From NCBI GenBank assembly GCA_036379355.1, contig DASVGV010000159.1, positions 1 through 29,307 of the forward strand: a stretch of 29,307 nt of DNA, in the 5' to 3' direction. Source of the DNA: CAJCIY01 sp036379355. Lineage in GTDB: Bacteria; Actinomycetota; Actinomycetes; Mycobacteriales; CAJCIY01. Shown here piece after piece: positions 22,200 through 28,969 of this stretch; the first letter of the stretch is position 1, and each line of letters opens with the position of its first letter. The position numbers and the translations under genes were made by a program. The notes beneath the pieces are model-generated. The model did not search any database, had not been told where the DNA came from, and saw nothing but the letters and a program-made list of their open reading frames with translations.

Positions 22200-23785
22200 G
22201 CCTTGAGGTCGACGGTGCGCGCGGACTGGGCGCCGATGGCTTCGGCGACGGTGGTCAGGACGTCGGGGGGGATGGCGCTGTCGACGCCGACCACCATCAG
22301 CGCGTCCCCGCCTTCCTCGGCGCGGCTGACCTGCGCCCCGCCGATGTTGATGTCGCTGCGGCCCAGGGTCTGGCCGATGACACCGACGACGCCGGGCCGG
22401 TCGGCGTACCGGAACACCGCGAGGTGCTCCTGCGGCCGGACGTCGACGTCGAAACCGTCGATCTCCGTGAGCTTCTCGACCATCCGCGGTCCCGACAGGG
22501 TGCCGCTGACGCTCACCTCGGTACCGTCGGGCAGCGCACCCCGCAGGGTGATGAGGTTGCGGTAGTCGGGGCTCTCGGCGGTGGTCGTGAGCTCCAGCGC
22601 GAGGCCGCGCTCCTCGGCCAACAGCGGCGCATTGACGTACGACACCGGCTCCTCGACGACCGGGGCGAACAGGCCGCGCAGCGCGGCGAGCTTGAGGACG
22701 CCCACGTCGTGGCCGGCGAGCTCGCCGGCAACCTCGACGGTCACCGCGCCGGCGAGACCGCCGGCGAGACCGGTGAAGACCTGGCCGAGCTTCTCCACCA
22801 GCGGCAGCGCGGGCCGCACGTCCTGGTCGACGACGCCGCCCGCCTGCACGTTGACCGCGTCCGGGACGAACTCCCCGTCCAGCGCCAGCTTCACGCTGCG
22901 CGCGACGGCGGTGCCCGCCTTGTCCTGGGCCTCGACGGTGCTGGCCCCGAGGTGCGGGGTGCAGACAACCGTGTCGAGCGTGAAGAGCGGCGAGTCCGTG
23001 CACGGCTCGCGGGCGTAGACGTCGAGGCCGGCGCCGGCCACGCGGCCCTCGACAAGGGCGTCGTAGAGGGCCTGCTCGTCGACGATGCCGCCACGCGCCG
23101 CGTTGACGATCCGCACGGTCGGCTTGACCAGCTGGAGCTCCTTGGCCCCGATGAGCCCGACGGTCTCCGGGGTCTTCGGCAGGTGGATCGAGATGAAGTC
23201 GCTCTCGCGCAGCAGGTCCTCGAGCGGCACCAGCCGCACCCCGAGCTGGGCGGCGCGGGCCGCCGAGACGTACGGGTCGTACGCGACGATCGTGGTCCCG
23301 AAGGCCATGAGCCGCTGGGTGAACAGCACGCCGATGCGCCCGAGACCGAGCACGCCGACGGTCTTGTCGGCGATCTCGACACCGGTGAAGGCGCTGCGCT
23401 TCCACTGGCCGGCCTTGAGGCTGGCGTTGGCGCGCGGGATGTGCCGGGCCAGGCCGAGCAGCAGCGCGACGGCGTGCTCGGCGGCGGTCACGATGTTCGA
23501 CGTCGGCGCGTTCACGACCATCACGCCGCGCGCCGTGGCCGCCTTCGTGTCCACGTTGTCCAGGCCGATGCCGGCGCGCGCGACGACCTTGAGCCGCGGA
23601 GCAGCCGCCAGCGCCTCGGCGTCGATCGTGGTCGCGCTGCGGACGATCACGGCGTCCGCATCGGCCAGCGCCGGCAGCAGCTGGGACCGGTCCGCGCCGT
23701 CGACGTGACGCAGCTCGAAGTCGTTACTGAGGATGTCGAGGGCGCTCGGCGCGAGCTCCTCGGCGATGAGCACAACAGGCGGCAC
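22196..23785 (-). CDS. serA: D-3-phosphoglycerate dehydrogenase
   Basis: First enzyme of serine synthesis, oxidising 3-phosphoglycerate with NAD; 529 residues, the long form with an intervening domain and a C-terminal ACT domain, as in M. tuberculosis SerA1. NAD-binding GLGRIG is at 147-152, the catalytic arginine is in NAARGGIVDE and the histidine in TPHLGAST. The ACT domain (about 455-529) binds serine for feedback control in the family. The start is GTG 23785, giving VPPVVLIAEELAPSAL, with GGAAGG seven bases upstream; the frame runs on to 24025 but that part is not family sequence. Confidence 0.96.
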   Translation of the reverse strand: MPPVVLIAEELAPSALDILSNDFELRHVDGADRSQLLPALADADAVIVRSATTIDAEALAAAPRLKVVARAGIGLDNVDTKAATARGVMVVNAPTSNIVTAAEHAVALLLGLARHIPRANASLKAGQWKRSAFTGVEIADKTVGVLGLGRIGVLFTQRLMAFGTTIVAYDPYVSAARAAQLGVRLVPLEDLLRESDFISIHLPKTPETVGLIGAKELQLVKPTVRIVNAARGGIVDEQALYDALVEGRVAGAGLDVYAREPCTDSPLFTLDTVVCTPHLGASTVEAQDKAGTAVARSVKLALDGEFVPDAVNVQAGGVVDQDVRPALPLVEKLGQVFTGLAGGLAGAVTVEVAGELAGHDVGVLKLAALRGLFAPVVEEPVSYVNAPLLAEERGLALELTTTAESPDYRNLITLRGALPDGTEVSVSGTLSGPRMVEKLTEIDGFDVDVRPQEHLAVFRYADRPGVVGVIGQTLGRSDINIGGAQVSRAEEGGDALMVVGVDSAIPPDVLTTVAEAIGAQSARTVDLKA

Positions 23786-23892
23786 GGCGGGCCCTTCCAG
23801 GAGCGCGGGTTTCTCGTTCGAGCCTACCGGCGCCCGGCTCCGGCGCTCCTGCGCAGACGAACCGCCGGCCGTCCGGACACCGTGCCCAGGGG

Positions 23893-23904
23893 CATCCGTA
23901 CGCT
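23893..23904 (+). promoter_or_regulatory. Candidate leaderless promoter of the PPOX-like gene
   Basis: TACGCT (about 23899-23904) lies six bases before the ATG at 23911, the spacing seen for other leaderless starts in this window. The -35 region is poor. Confidence 0.35.
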
Positions 23905-23910
23905 CTGCCC

Positions 23911-24465
23911 ATGGGCAAGGTGTACGACGAGATCGAGCCGAAGCTCGCCACCTGGCTGGAGGCGCAGCCGGTGTTCTTCGTGGCCACCGCCCCGCTTGCC
24001 GCCGACGGGCTGGTGAACTGCTCACCCAAGGGGCTGTCCGGCACGTTCACCGTGCTGGGGCCGCGGCGGGTCGCCTACCTCGACCTGACCGGCAGCGGCG
24101 TCGAGACCGTGGCACATCTGCGCGAGAACGGGCGCATCGTGCTCATGTTCTGCGCCTTCGACGGGCGCCCGCAGGTGGTGCGGCTGCACGGGCGCGGGAC
24201 CGTGCTGTCCCCCGATGACCCGCAGTTCGCCGCGCTGCGGCCGCGGTTCTCCGACCACCGCGGCGCTCGCGCGATCGTCACGGTCGACGTGACGCGCATC
24301 GGCGACTCCTGCGGGTACGGCGTACCGCTCATGGACGTCACCGCCGAGCGGGACGTACTCGACCTGTGGTCGGAGAAGAAGGGCGACGACGGCCTCGCCG
24401 AGTACTGGACGACGCGCAACGCCGCGTCCCTCGACGGCCTCCCCGGCCTCCCGATCGGCCGCTGA
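23911..24465 (+). CDS. Pyridoxamine 5'-phosphate oxidase-like flavin/heme-binding fold protein
   Basis: A 184-residue protein of the PNPOx-like split-barrel superfamily, starting MGKVYDEIEPKLATWLEAQP, then VFFVATAPLAADGLVNCSPKG. Members bind FMN, F420 or heme; this subfamily is generally uncharacterised, so no substrate is claimed. The domain covers about residues 15-125 and the rest is a variable C-terminal part with YWTTRNAASLDGLPGL. It is monocistronic, divergent from serA and convergent with an ABC ATPase gene, separated from it by a long hairpin. Confidence 0.88.
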   Translation: MGKVYDEIEPKLATWLEAQPVFFVATAPLAADGLVNCSPKGLSGTFTVLGPRRVAYLDLTGSGVETVAHLRENGRIVLMFCAFDGRPQVVRLHGRGTVLSPDDPQFAALRPRFSDHRGARAIVTVDVTRIGDSCGYGVPLMDVTAERDVLDLWSEKKGDDGLAEYWTTRNAASLDGLPGLPIGR

Positions 24466-24485
24466 CCCCGGGCGGACCCCTCCGC

Positions 24486-24542
24486 CGAGATGTGGCAAAC
24501 GCGCGCTCTCGGACGCGATGTGCGCGCCTTCGCCACATCTCG
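24486..24542. terminator. Long composite hairpin between convergent PPOX-like and ABC genes
   Basis: Perfect 11-bp arms CGAGATGTGGC (24486-24496) and GCCACATCTCG (24532-24542) enclose a 4x4 internal loop (AAAC/CTTC) and a second 6-bp stem GCGCGC/GCGCGC (24501-24506, 24522-24527). Position between convergent stops fits a bidirectional terminator. The structured internal symmetry also resembles dispersed palindromic (REP-like) elements. Confidence 0.65.
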
Positions 24543-24560
24543 CGGGGATGGGGGGGAGGG

Positions 24561-25358
24561 TCAGGGGCGCCAGGATCCTGCGGCGGTGGCCGACCAGCGG
24601 CCGCCGTCGCGGTGGACGCGTACGGGGAGGCCGAAGGTCTGGCTCATCGCCGCGTCCGTCAGCACCTCGGCGACCGGCCCGGCGGCGACCACGGATGCTT
24701 CCCGCAGCAGCAGGGCGTGCGTCGTCGTGGGCGGCAGCTCCTCGAGGTGGTGCGTCACCGTGACCGAAGTCAGGGCCGCCCGGCCGCGACAGGCGCCCGC
24801 GACCGCGGCGAGGAGCGCCTCCCGCGCCGGCAGGTCCAGCCCGCCGGAGGCCTCGTCGAGCAGCAGCAGGTCCGGCTGCTGGACCAGCGCCCGCGCGAGG
24901 AGCGCGCGCGCTCTCTCCCCGTGCGAGCAGTCCCCGAACCGCCTGTCCCGCAGCCGCTCCAGCCCGACGACCCGCAGCTCGGCGTCTGCACGCTCATGGT
25001 CACCGTCGTCGTACCTGTCGTACCGAGGCAGCACCGTCCCGGTGGCGCCGGTCAGCGCCACGTCGTGCAGCGTGAGTACGCGGGGCAGGCGCGCGCCCGT
25101 CGGTGCGTCGACGACGGCGATCCGCTCGCGCAGGGCCCGCATGTCGACCCGGCCGAGGCGGGCGCCCAGCACGTCGGCCGTCCCCGACGACGGGTGCCGG
25201 TTCGCGGACAGCACCGACAGGAGCGACGTCTTGCCGGCGCCGTTCGGCCCCAGCACGGCCCAGTGCTCGCCGCGGCGGACGGACCAGGTGACGTCGCGCA
25301 GCAGGTCCACCCGCGGCGGCCCCGCGACCCACAGGCAGACGTGATCGAGCGCGATCAC
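24561..25358 (-). CDS. Stand-alone ABC transporter ATPase (COG1119/ModF-like)
   Basis: A 265-residue nucleotide-binding subunit with Walker A GPNGAGKT at 37-44, Walker B LLLLDE at 164-169 and histidine loop VTHH near 202-204. The signature is CSHGE (144-148) in place of LSGGQ, and the usual Q-loop glutamine appears replaced (IAVVDAPTG near 80-88). No permease is adjacent. It starts with GTG 4 bases after the ilvC stop, so it is expressed with ilvC. Resemblance to the ModF/PhrA group of COG1119 is from memory. Whether it transports anything is open; it could work with a permease elsewhere or in a non-transport role. Confidence 0.85.
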   Translation of the reverse strand: MIALDHVCLWVAGPPRVDLLRDVTWSVRRGEHWAVLGPNGAGKTSLLSVLSANRHPSSGTADVLGARLGRVDMRALRERIAVVDAPTGARLPRVLTLHDVALTGATGTVLPRYDRYDDGDHERADAELRVVGLERLRDRRFGDCSHGERARALLARALVQQPDLLLLDEASGGLDLPAREALLAAVAGACRGRAALTSVTVTHHLEELPPTTTHALLLREASVVAAGPVAEVLTDAAMSQTFGLPVRVHRDGGRWSATAAGSWRP

Positions 25359-25362
25359 CCGG

Positions 25363-26364
25363 TCAGTCGAGCGGAGTCTCGAGCCAGGAGAACAGCGGGC
25401 GCAGCTGGGCGCCGACCTTCTCCACCGGGTGCTCCCGGCCCTGGGCGGCCAGCTCCTGGAAGCGCGGCGAGCCGGCCTCGACGTCGGCCATCAGCTCGTT
25501 CGCGAACGACCCGTCCTGGATCTCGCCGAGGATCTTCCTCATCTCGGCCTTGGTGGCGTCGGTGATGATGCGCGGCCCCCGGGTGTAGTCGCCGTACTCG
25601 GCGGTCTCGGAGATCGAGTAGCGCATCCGCGACAGGCCGCCCTCGTACATGAGGTCGACGATGAGCTTGAGCTCGTGCAGGCACTCGAAGTACGCCGCCT
25701 CCGGCTGGTAGCCGGCCTCGGTCAGGGTCTCGAAGCCCGCCTGCACCAGCGCGGACAGGCCGCCGCACAGGACGGCCTGCTCGCCGAACAGGTCGGTCTC
25801 GGTCTCCTCGGTGAACGTGGTCTTGAGCGCGCCCGCCCGGGTGCCGCCGATGCCCTTGGCCCAGGAGTACGCGAGGTCCCAGGCCTTGCCGGTGGCGTCC
25901 TGCTCGACGGCGACGAGGACGGGGACGCCGGTGCCGTCGACGAAGGTACGGCGCACGAGGTGGCCGGGGCCCTTCGGAGCGACCATCGCGACGTCGACGC
26001 CCGCGGGCGGCTCGATGAAGCCGTAGCGGATGTTGAGGCCGTGACCGAAGAACAGCGCGTCGCCGTCCTTCAGGTTCGGCGCGATGTCCTCGGCGTAGAG
26101 CTTCTTCTGGAGCGTGTCCGGCGCCAGGATCATGATCACGTCGGCCTCGGCCGCCGCCTCCGCGGGGGTGACCACGCGCAGCCCCGCGGCCTCGGCCTTG
26201 GCGCGGCTCTTCGAGGTCTCCGGCAGGCCGACCCGGACGTCGACGCCGGAGTCGTGCAGGTTCAGCGCATGGGCGTGGCCCTGGCTGCCGTAGCCGATGA
26301 CCGCGACCTTGCGGCCTTGGATGATCGACAGGTCGGCGTCGTCGTCGTACGTGATCTCAGCCAC
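25363..26364 (-). CDS. ilvC: Ketol-acid reductoisomerase (class I)
   Basis: NADPH- and magnesium-dependent enzyme converting acetolactate or acetohydroxybutyrate to the dihydroxy acid in valine, leucine and isoleucine synthesis. At 333 residues it is the short class I type. The dinucleotide-binding motif GYGSQG is at 24-29, and the metal and substrate region contains TFTEETETDLFGEQAVLCGG. The start is GTG 26364 (VAEITYDDDADLSIIQGRK) with AAGGGA eight bases upstream and matches Streptomyces IlvC; an ATG at 26388 would add eight residues. A 105-base gap containing a long inverted repeat separates it from ilvN. Confidence 0.97.
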   Translation of the reverse strand: MAEITYDDDADLSIIQGRKVAVIGYGSQGHAHALNLHDSGVDVRVGLPETSKSRAKAEAAGLRVVTPAEAAAEADVIMILAPDTLQKKLYAEDIAPNLKDGDALFFGHGLNIRYGFIEPPAGVDVAMVAPKGPGHLVRRTFVDGTGVPVLVAVEQDATGKAWDLAYSWAKGIGGTRAGALKTTFTEETETDLFGEQAVLCGGLSALVQAGFETLTEAGYQPEAAYFECLHELKLIVDLMYEGGLSRMRYSISETAEYGDYTRGPRIITDATKAEMRKILGEIQDGSFANELMADVEAGSPRFQELAAQGREHPVEKVGAQLRPLFSWLETPLD

Positions 26365-26395
26365 GGGTCGTTCCCTTTCGTCGTACACGGTTTGT

Positions 26396-26456
26396 GTTGA
26401 TCATGATGTTGCAGTCGGATGGCGGGCCGTGTCGTAGCTGAAACCTCATGATCAAC
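26396..26456. repeat. 19-nt inverted repeat between ilvN and ilvC
   Basis: GTTGATCATGATGTTGCAG (26396-26414) and the opposite arm (26438-26456) pair at 17 of 19 positions around a 23-base loop. The arms are much less GC-rich than the surroundings, which stands out. As RNA it would be a long stem between the two genes; as DNA the arms carry the palindrome TGATCA. It could be a processing or stabilising element, a terminator, or a protein-binding site. It lies 32 bases upstream of the ilvC start. Confidence 0.8.
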
Positions 26457-26469
26457 GGGAATCGGGGGG

Positions 26470-26988
26470 TCAGGAGGCGGGGCGGAGGCGTTCCCCCCCG
26501 GTGATGGAGCGCCCGCCGCGGGCCAACGCGACCATGCCGGACTGGACCATCTCGCGGATGCCGAACGGCTCCAGCACGGCGATCAGTGCCGCGAGCTTGT
26601 CCGGTCCGCCGGTGGCCTCGATGGTGACCGCGTCGGTGGCGACATCGACCACGTGCGCGCGGAACAGCGCCGCGCTCTCGAGGACGTGCGCCCGCGTCTG
26701 CGCGTCGACCCGCACCTTGACCATCAGCAGCTCGCGGCCGACCGACGCGGTCGGGTCGAGCTCGACGATCTTCAGGACGTTGACCAGCTTGTTCAGCTGC
26801 TTGGTCACCTGCTCGAGCGGCAGCTCCTCGACGTTGACGACGATCGTCATCCGCGAGACGAGCGCGTCCTCGGTGGGGCCGACCGCGAGCGAGTCGATGT
26901 TGAAGCCGCGCCGGGAGAACAGGCCCGAGACGCGCGCGAGCACGCCGGGCTTGTTCTCGACCAGCACCGCCAGGGTGTGCCTGGGCAT
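26470..26988 (-). CDS. ilvN: Acetolactate synthase small (regulatory) subunit
   Basis: The regulatory subunit of acetohydroxyacid synthase, 172 residues. An N-terminal ACT domain begins HTLAVLVENKPGVLARVSGL and continues FSRRGFNIDSLAVGPTED, the valine-binding region in the family. The C-terminal ALS_ss domain contains KVRVDAQTRAHVLE and MVQSGMVALARG. It starts two bases after the ilvB stop, so the two subunits are coupled for stoichiometry. The large subunit is ilvB directly upstream. Confidence 0.96.
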   Translation of the reverse strand: MPRHTLAVLVENKPGVLARVSGLFSRRGFNIDSLAVGPTEDALVSRMTIVVNVEELPLEQVTKQLNKLVNVLKIVELDPTASVGRELLMVKVRVDAQTRAHVLESAALFRAHVVDVATDAVTIEATGGPDKLAALIAVLEPFGIREMVQSGMVALARGGRSITGGERLRPAS

Positions 26989-26990
26989 CC

Positions 26991-28742
26991 TCAGACCGCC
27001 TCGGGGTTGTCGTAGTTCGGCCGGGTGTCACGGGCCGACATGATCATGTCGTTGCTGGTGCCGGAGGGCACCATCGGCCAGACCATCGCATCCTCGCCGA
27101 CGACGAAGTCGACGACGACCGGCCGGTCGTTCACCGCCATCGCCTGCTCGATGACACCGTCGACCTCGTCGGCCTTCTCGCACCGGAGCCCCAGACAGCC
27201 GTACGCCTCGGCGAGTTTCACGAAGTCGGGGATGAAGCGCCGCGTACCGAGCCCGGTGTTCGAGTGGCGGCCCTCGTAGAACAGCGTCTGCCACTGGCGC
27301 ACCATGCCGAGGTTGCCGTTGTTGATGACCGCCACCTTGATCGGGATGTCCTCGAGCGCACAGGTCGCGAGCTCCTGGTTGGTCATCTGGAAGCACCCGT
27401 CGCCGTCGATGCACCACACAGTGGCGTCGGGCACGCCCACCTGCGCACCCATCGCGGCCGGCAGGCCGTAGCCCATCGTGCCGGCGCCGCCGGAGTTCAG
27501 CCACGTACGGGGTTTCTCGTACGCGATGAACTGCGCGGCCCACATCTGGTGCTGCCCGACGCCGGCGGCGTAGATCGCGTCCGGACCCGCGAGGGCGCCG
27601 ATGCGGGAGATGACGTACTGCGGGGAGAGCGAGCCGTCCGCGGGCTCGTCGTAGCCGAGCGGGTACGCCGTGCGCCACGCGTCGAGCTGCTTCCACCACG
27701 GCGCGAGGTCGGTCGTCGTACCGTCCGCGCGCTCGGCCCGGCAGGCCTCGATGAGCTCGGCGATGACCGCCTTGGCGTCGCCGACGATGGGCACGTCGGT
27801 GACCCGGTTCTTGCCGATCTCGGCGGGGTCGACGTCGGCGTGCACGATGCGCGCACCGGGCGCGAACGTGGACAGCTGACCGGTCACCCGGTCGTCGAAG
27901 CGGGCGCCCAGGGCGACCAGCAGGTCTGACTTCTGCATGGCGGTGACCGCGGTGACGTTGCCGTGCATCCCGGGCATGCCGAGGTGCTGCGGGTGGCTGT
28001 CGGGAAACGCGCCCCGCGCCATCAGCGTCGTCACGACGGGGATGCCGGTCAGGTCGGCCAGCTCGCGCAGCTCGGGCGACGCCTGGGCCTTGAGCACTCC
28101 CCCGCCGACGTAGAGCACGGGGCGCTCGGCCGCCGCGATGAGCCGCGCGGCCTCGCGTACCTGCTTGCCGTGGGGCTTGGTGGTCGGACGGTAGCCGGGC
28201 AGGTCGAGACGGTCGGGCCAGACGAAGGTCGTCTCCTCGACCAGAACGTCCTTGGGGATGTCGACGAGCACCGGGCCGGGCCGGCCGGTCGCCGCGATGT
28301 GGAACGCCTCGGCGATGATCCGTGGGATGTCGGCACTGTCCTGCACGAGGTAGTTGTGCTTGGTGATCGGCATGGTGATGCCGACGATGTCGGCCTCCTG
28401 GAAGGCGTCCGTGCCGATCATGGCGCGGCCGACCTGGCCGGTGATCGCGATGATGGGCACCGAGTCCATGTACGCGTCCGCGATCGCGGTCACGAGGTTG
28501 GTCGCGCCCGGCCCGCTGGTGGCCATGCAGACCCCGACCCGTCCGGTCGCCTGCGCGTAACCGGTCGCCGCGTGCCCCGCGCCCTGCTCGTGGCGTACCA
28601 GGATGTGCCGCAGCCCCTCGGCGTCGAACAGCGGGTCGTACGCCGGCAGGATGGCGCCGCCCGGGATGCCGAAGACGACGTCCACCCCGGCGTGCTCCAG
28701 CGAGCGGACGAGGCTCTGGGCTCCGGTGAGCGGCTCGGTCAT
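26991..28742 (-). CDS. ilvB: Acetolactate synthase large (catalytic) subunit
   Basis: Thiamine-diphosphate enzyme of 583 residues, the first common step of branched-chain amino acid synthesis. The catalytic glutamate lies in RHEQGAGHAATGYA, the FAD/central domain has the usual LVALGARFDDRVTG, and the ThDP/Mg motif runs from GDGCFQMTNQELATC to INNGNLGMV. The ATG start at 28742 has GAGGA about five bases upstream. A transcriptional attenuator with an Ile/Val-rich leader peptide lies in the 160 bases upstream, and a palindrome matching the leuC operator lies beyond its promoter. Confidence 0.97.
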   Translation of the reverse strand: MTEPLTGAQSLVRSLEHAGVDVVFGIPGGAILPAYDPLFDAEGLRHILVRHEQGAGHAATGYAQATGRVGVCMATSGPGATNLVTAIADAYMDSVPIIAITGQVGRAMIGTDAFQEADIVGITMPITKHNYLVQDSADIPRIIAEAFHIAATGRPGPVLVDIPKDVLVEETTFVWPDRLDLPGYRPTTKPHGKQVREAARLIAAAERPVLYVGGGVLKAQASPELRELADLTGIPVVTTLMARGAFPDSHPQHLGMPGMHGNVTAVTAMQKSDLLVALGARFDDRVTGQLSTFAPGARIVHADVDPAEIGKNRVTDVPIVGDAKAVIAELIEACRAERADGTTTDLAPWWKQLDAWRTAYPLGYDEPADGSLSPQYVISRIGALAGPDAIYAAGVGQHQMWAAQFIAYEKPRTWLNSGGAGTMGYGLPAAMGAQVGVPDATVWCIDGDGCFQMTNQELATCALEDIPIKVAVINNGNLGMVRQWQTLFYEGRHSNTGLGTRRFIPDFVKLAEAYGCLGLRCEKADEVDGVIEQAMAVNDRPVVVDFVVGEDAMVWPMVPSGTSNDMIMSARDTRPNYDNPEAV

Positions 28743-28799
28743 GGTGTCCTCAGCGTCCTCGGGTCTCTCGGTCGTTACTGGTCGGTGGGCCGGGCAACG

Positions 28800-28832
28800 A
28801 AAAACCCCCCGGCCCGAAGGGCGTCGGAGGGT
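28800..28832 (-). terminator. Attenuator terminator upstream of ilvB
   Basis: On the minus strand ACCCTCCG (28832-28825) pairs with CGGGGGGT (28811-28804), enclosing GCCC-TTC-GGGC, and is followed by a T-run. An upstream hairpin GCACGCAG/CTGCGTGC (28833-28840 with 28860-28867), whose arm lies in leader codons, abuts it. The two tandem hairpins have the layout of ribosome-controlled attenuators. Confidence 0.82.
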
Positions 28833-28854
28833 GCACGCAGTCGAACGCGGTCCG

Positions 28855-28902
28855 TCAGGCTGCGTGCCCGCGAACTACGACGACGATGATGCTCTGGCTC
28901 AC
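28855..28902 (-). CDS. Leader peptide MSQSIIVVVVRGHAA of ilvBN
   Basis: A 15-codon GTG-started frame with Ile-Ile-Val-Val-Val-Val in the middle. Limited charged tRNA-Ile or tRNA-Val would stall the ribosome here, in accord with the products of the downstream enzymes. A terminator follows about 20 bases after the stop. It starts six bases after a TACGGT -10 element with no ribosome site, so it is probably leaderless. Similar leaders are known upstream of ilvB in actinobacteria. Confidence 0.82.
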   Translation of the reverse strand: MSQSIIVVVVRGHAA

Positions 28903-28908
28903 GTGCTC

Positions 28909-28938
28909 ACCGTAGCGGCGGGCCCTCTGCGATGTCAC
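28909..28938 (-). promoter_or_regulatory. ilvB leader promoter
   Basis: GTGACA (28938-28933), an 18-base spacer and TACGGT (28914-28909) are followed by six bases and the leader GTG. Five of six positions match the -35 consensus and the -10 is a TANNNT. The same spacing appears at the leader of the cimA-like gene. Confidence 0.65.
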
Positions 28939-28954
28939 CCGCTGCCGCACGACG

Positions 28955-28969
28955 TCTCAGATGTTGAGA
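28955..28969. promoter_or_regulatory. Candidate regulator-binding palindrome upstream of ilvB
   Basis: TCTCA-GATGT-TGAGA has the same 5-base arms and 5-base spacer as the site between leuC and the IclR-type gene at 5269-5283. It lies about 53-67 bases upstream of the predicted ilvB start of transcription and overlaps the stop codon of the EAL-domain gene. A further GTCTCAG/CTGAGAC repeat and a GATCCC/GGGATC stem extend the symmetry to 28992. Position upstream of -35 would suit activation. Confidence 0.5.

Noticed and set aside
23786..24025. N-terminal extension of serA
   Set aside because: The residues are not family sequence, overlap the divergent PPOX-like gene start region, and a good ribosome site marks GTG 23785.
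26352..26404. Small frame MINTNRVRRKGTTRG before ilvC
   Set aside because: It overlaps the ilvC start, has no run of regulatory codons, and no terminator follows, so it is not treated as a leader peptide.
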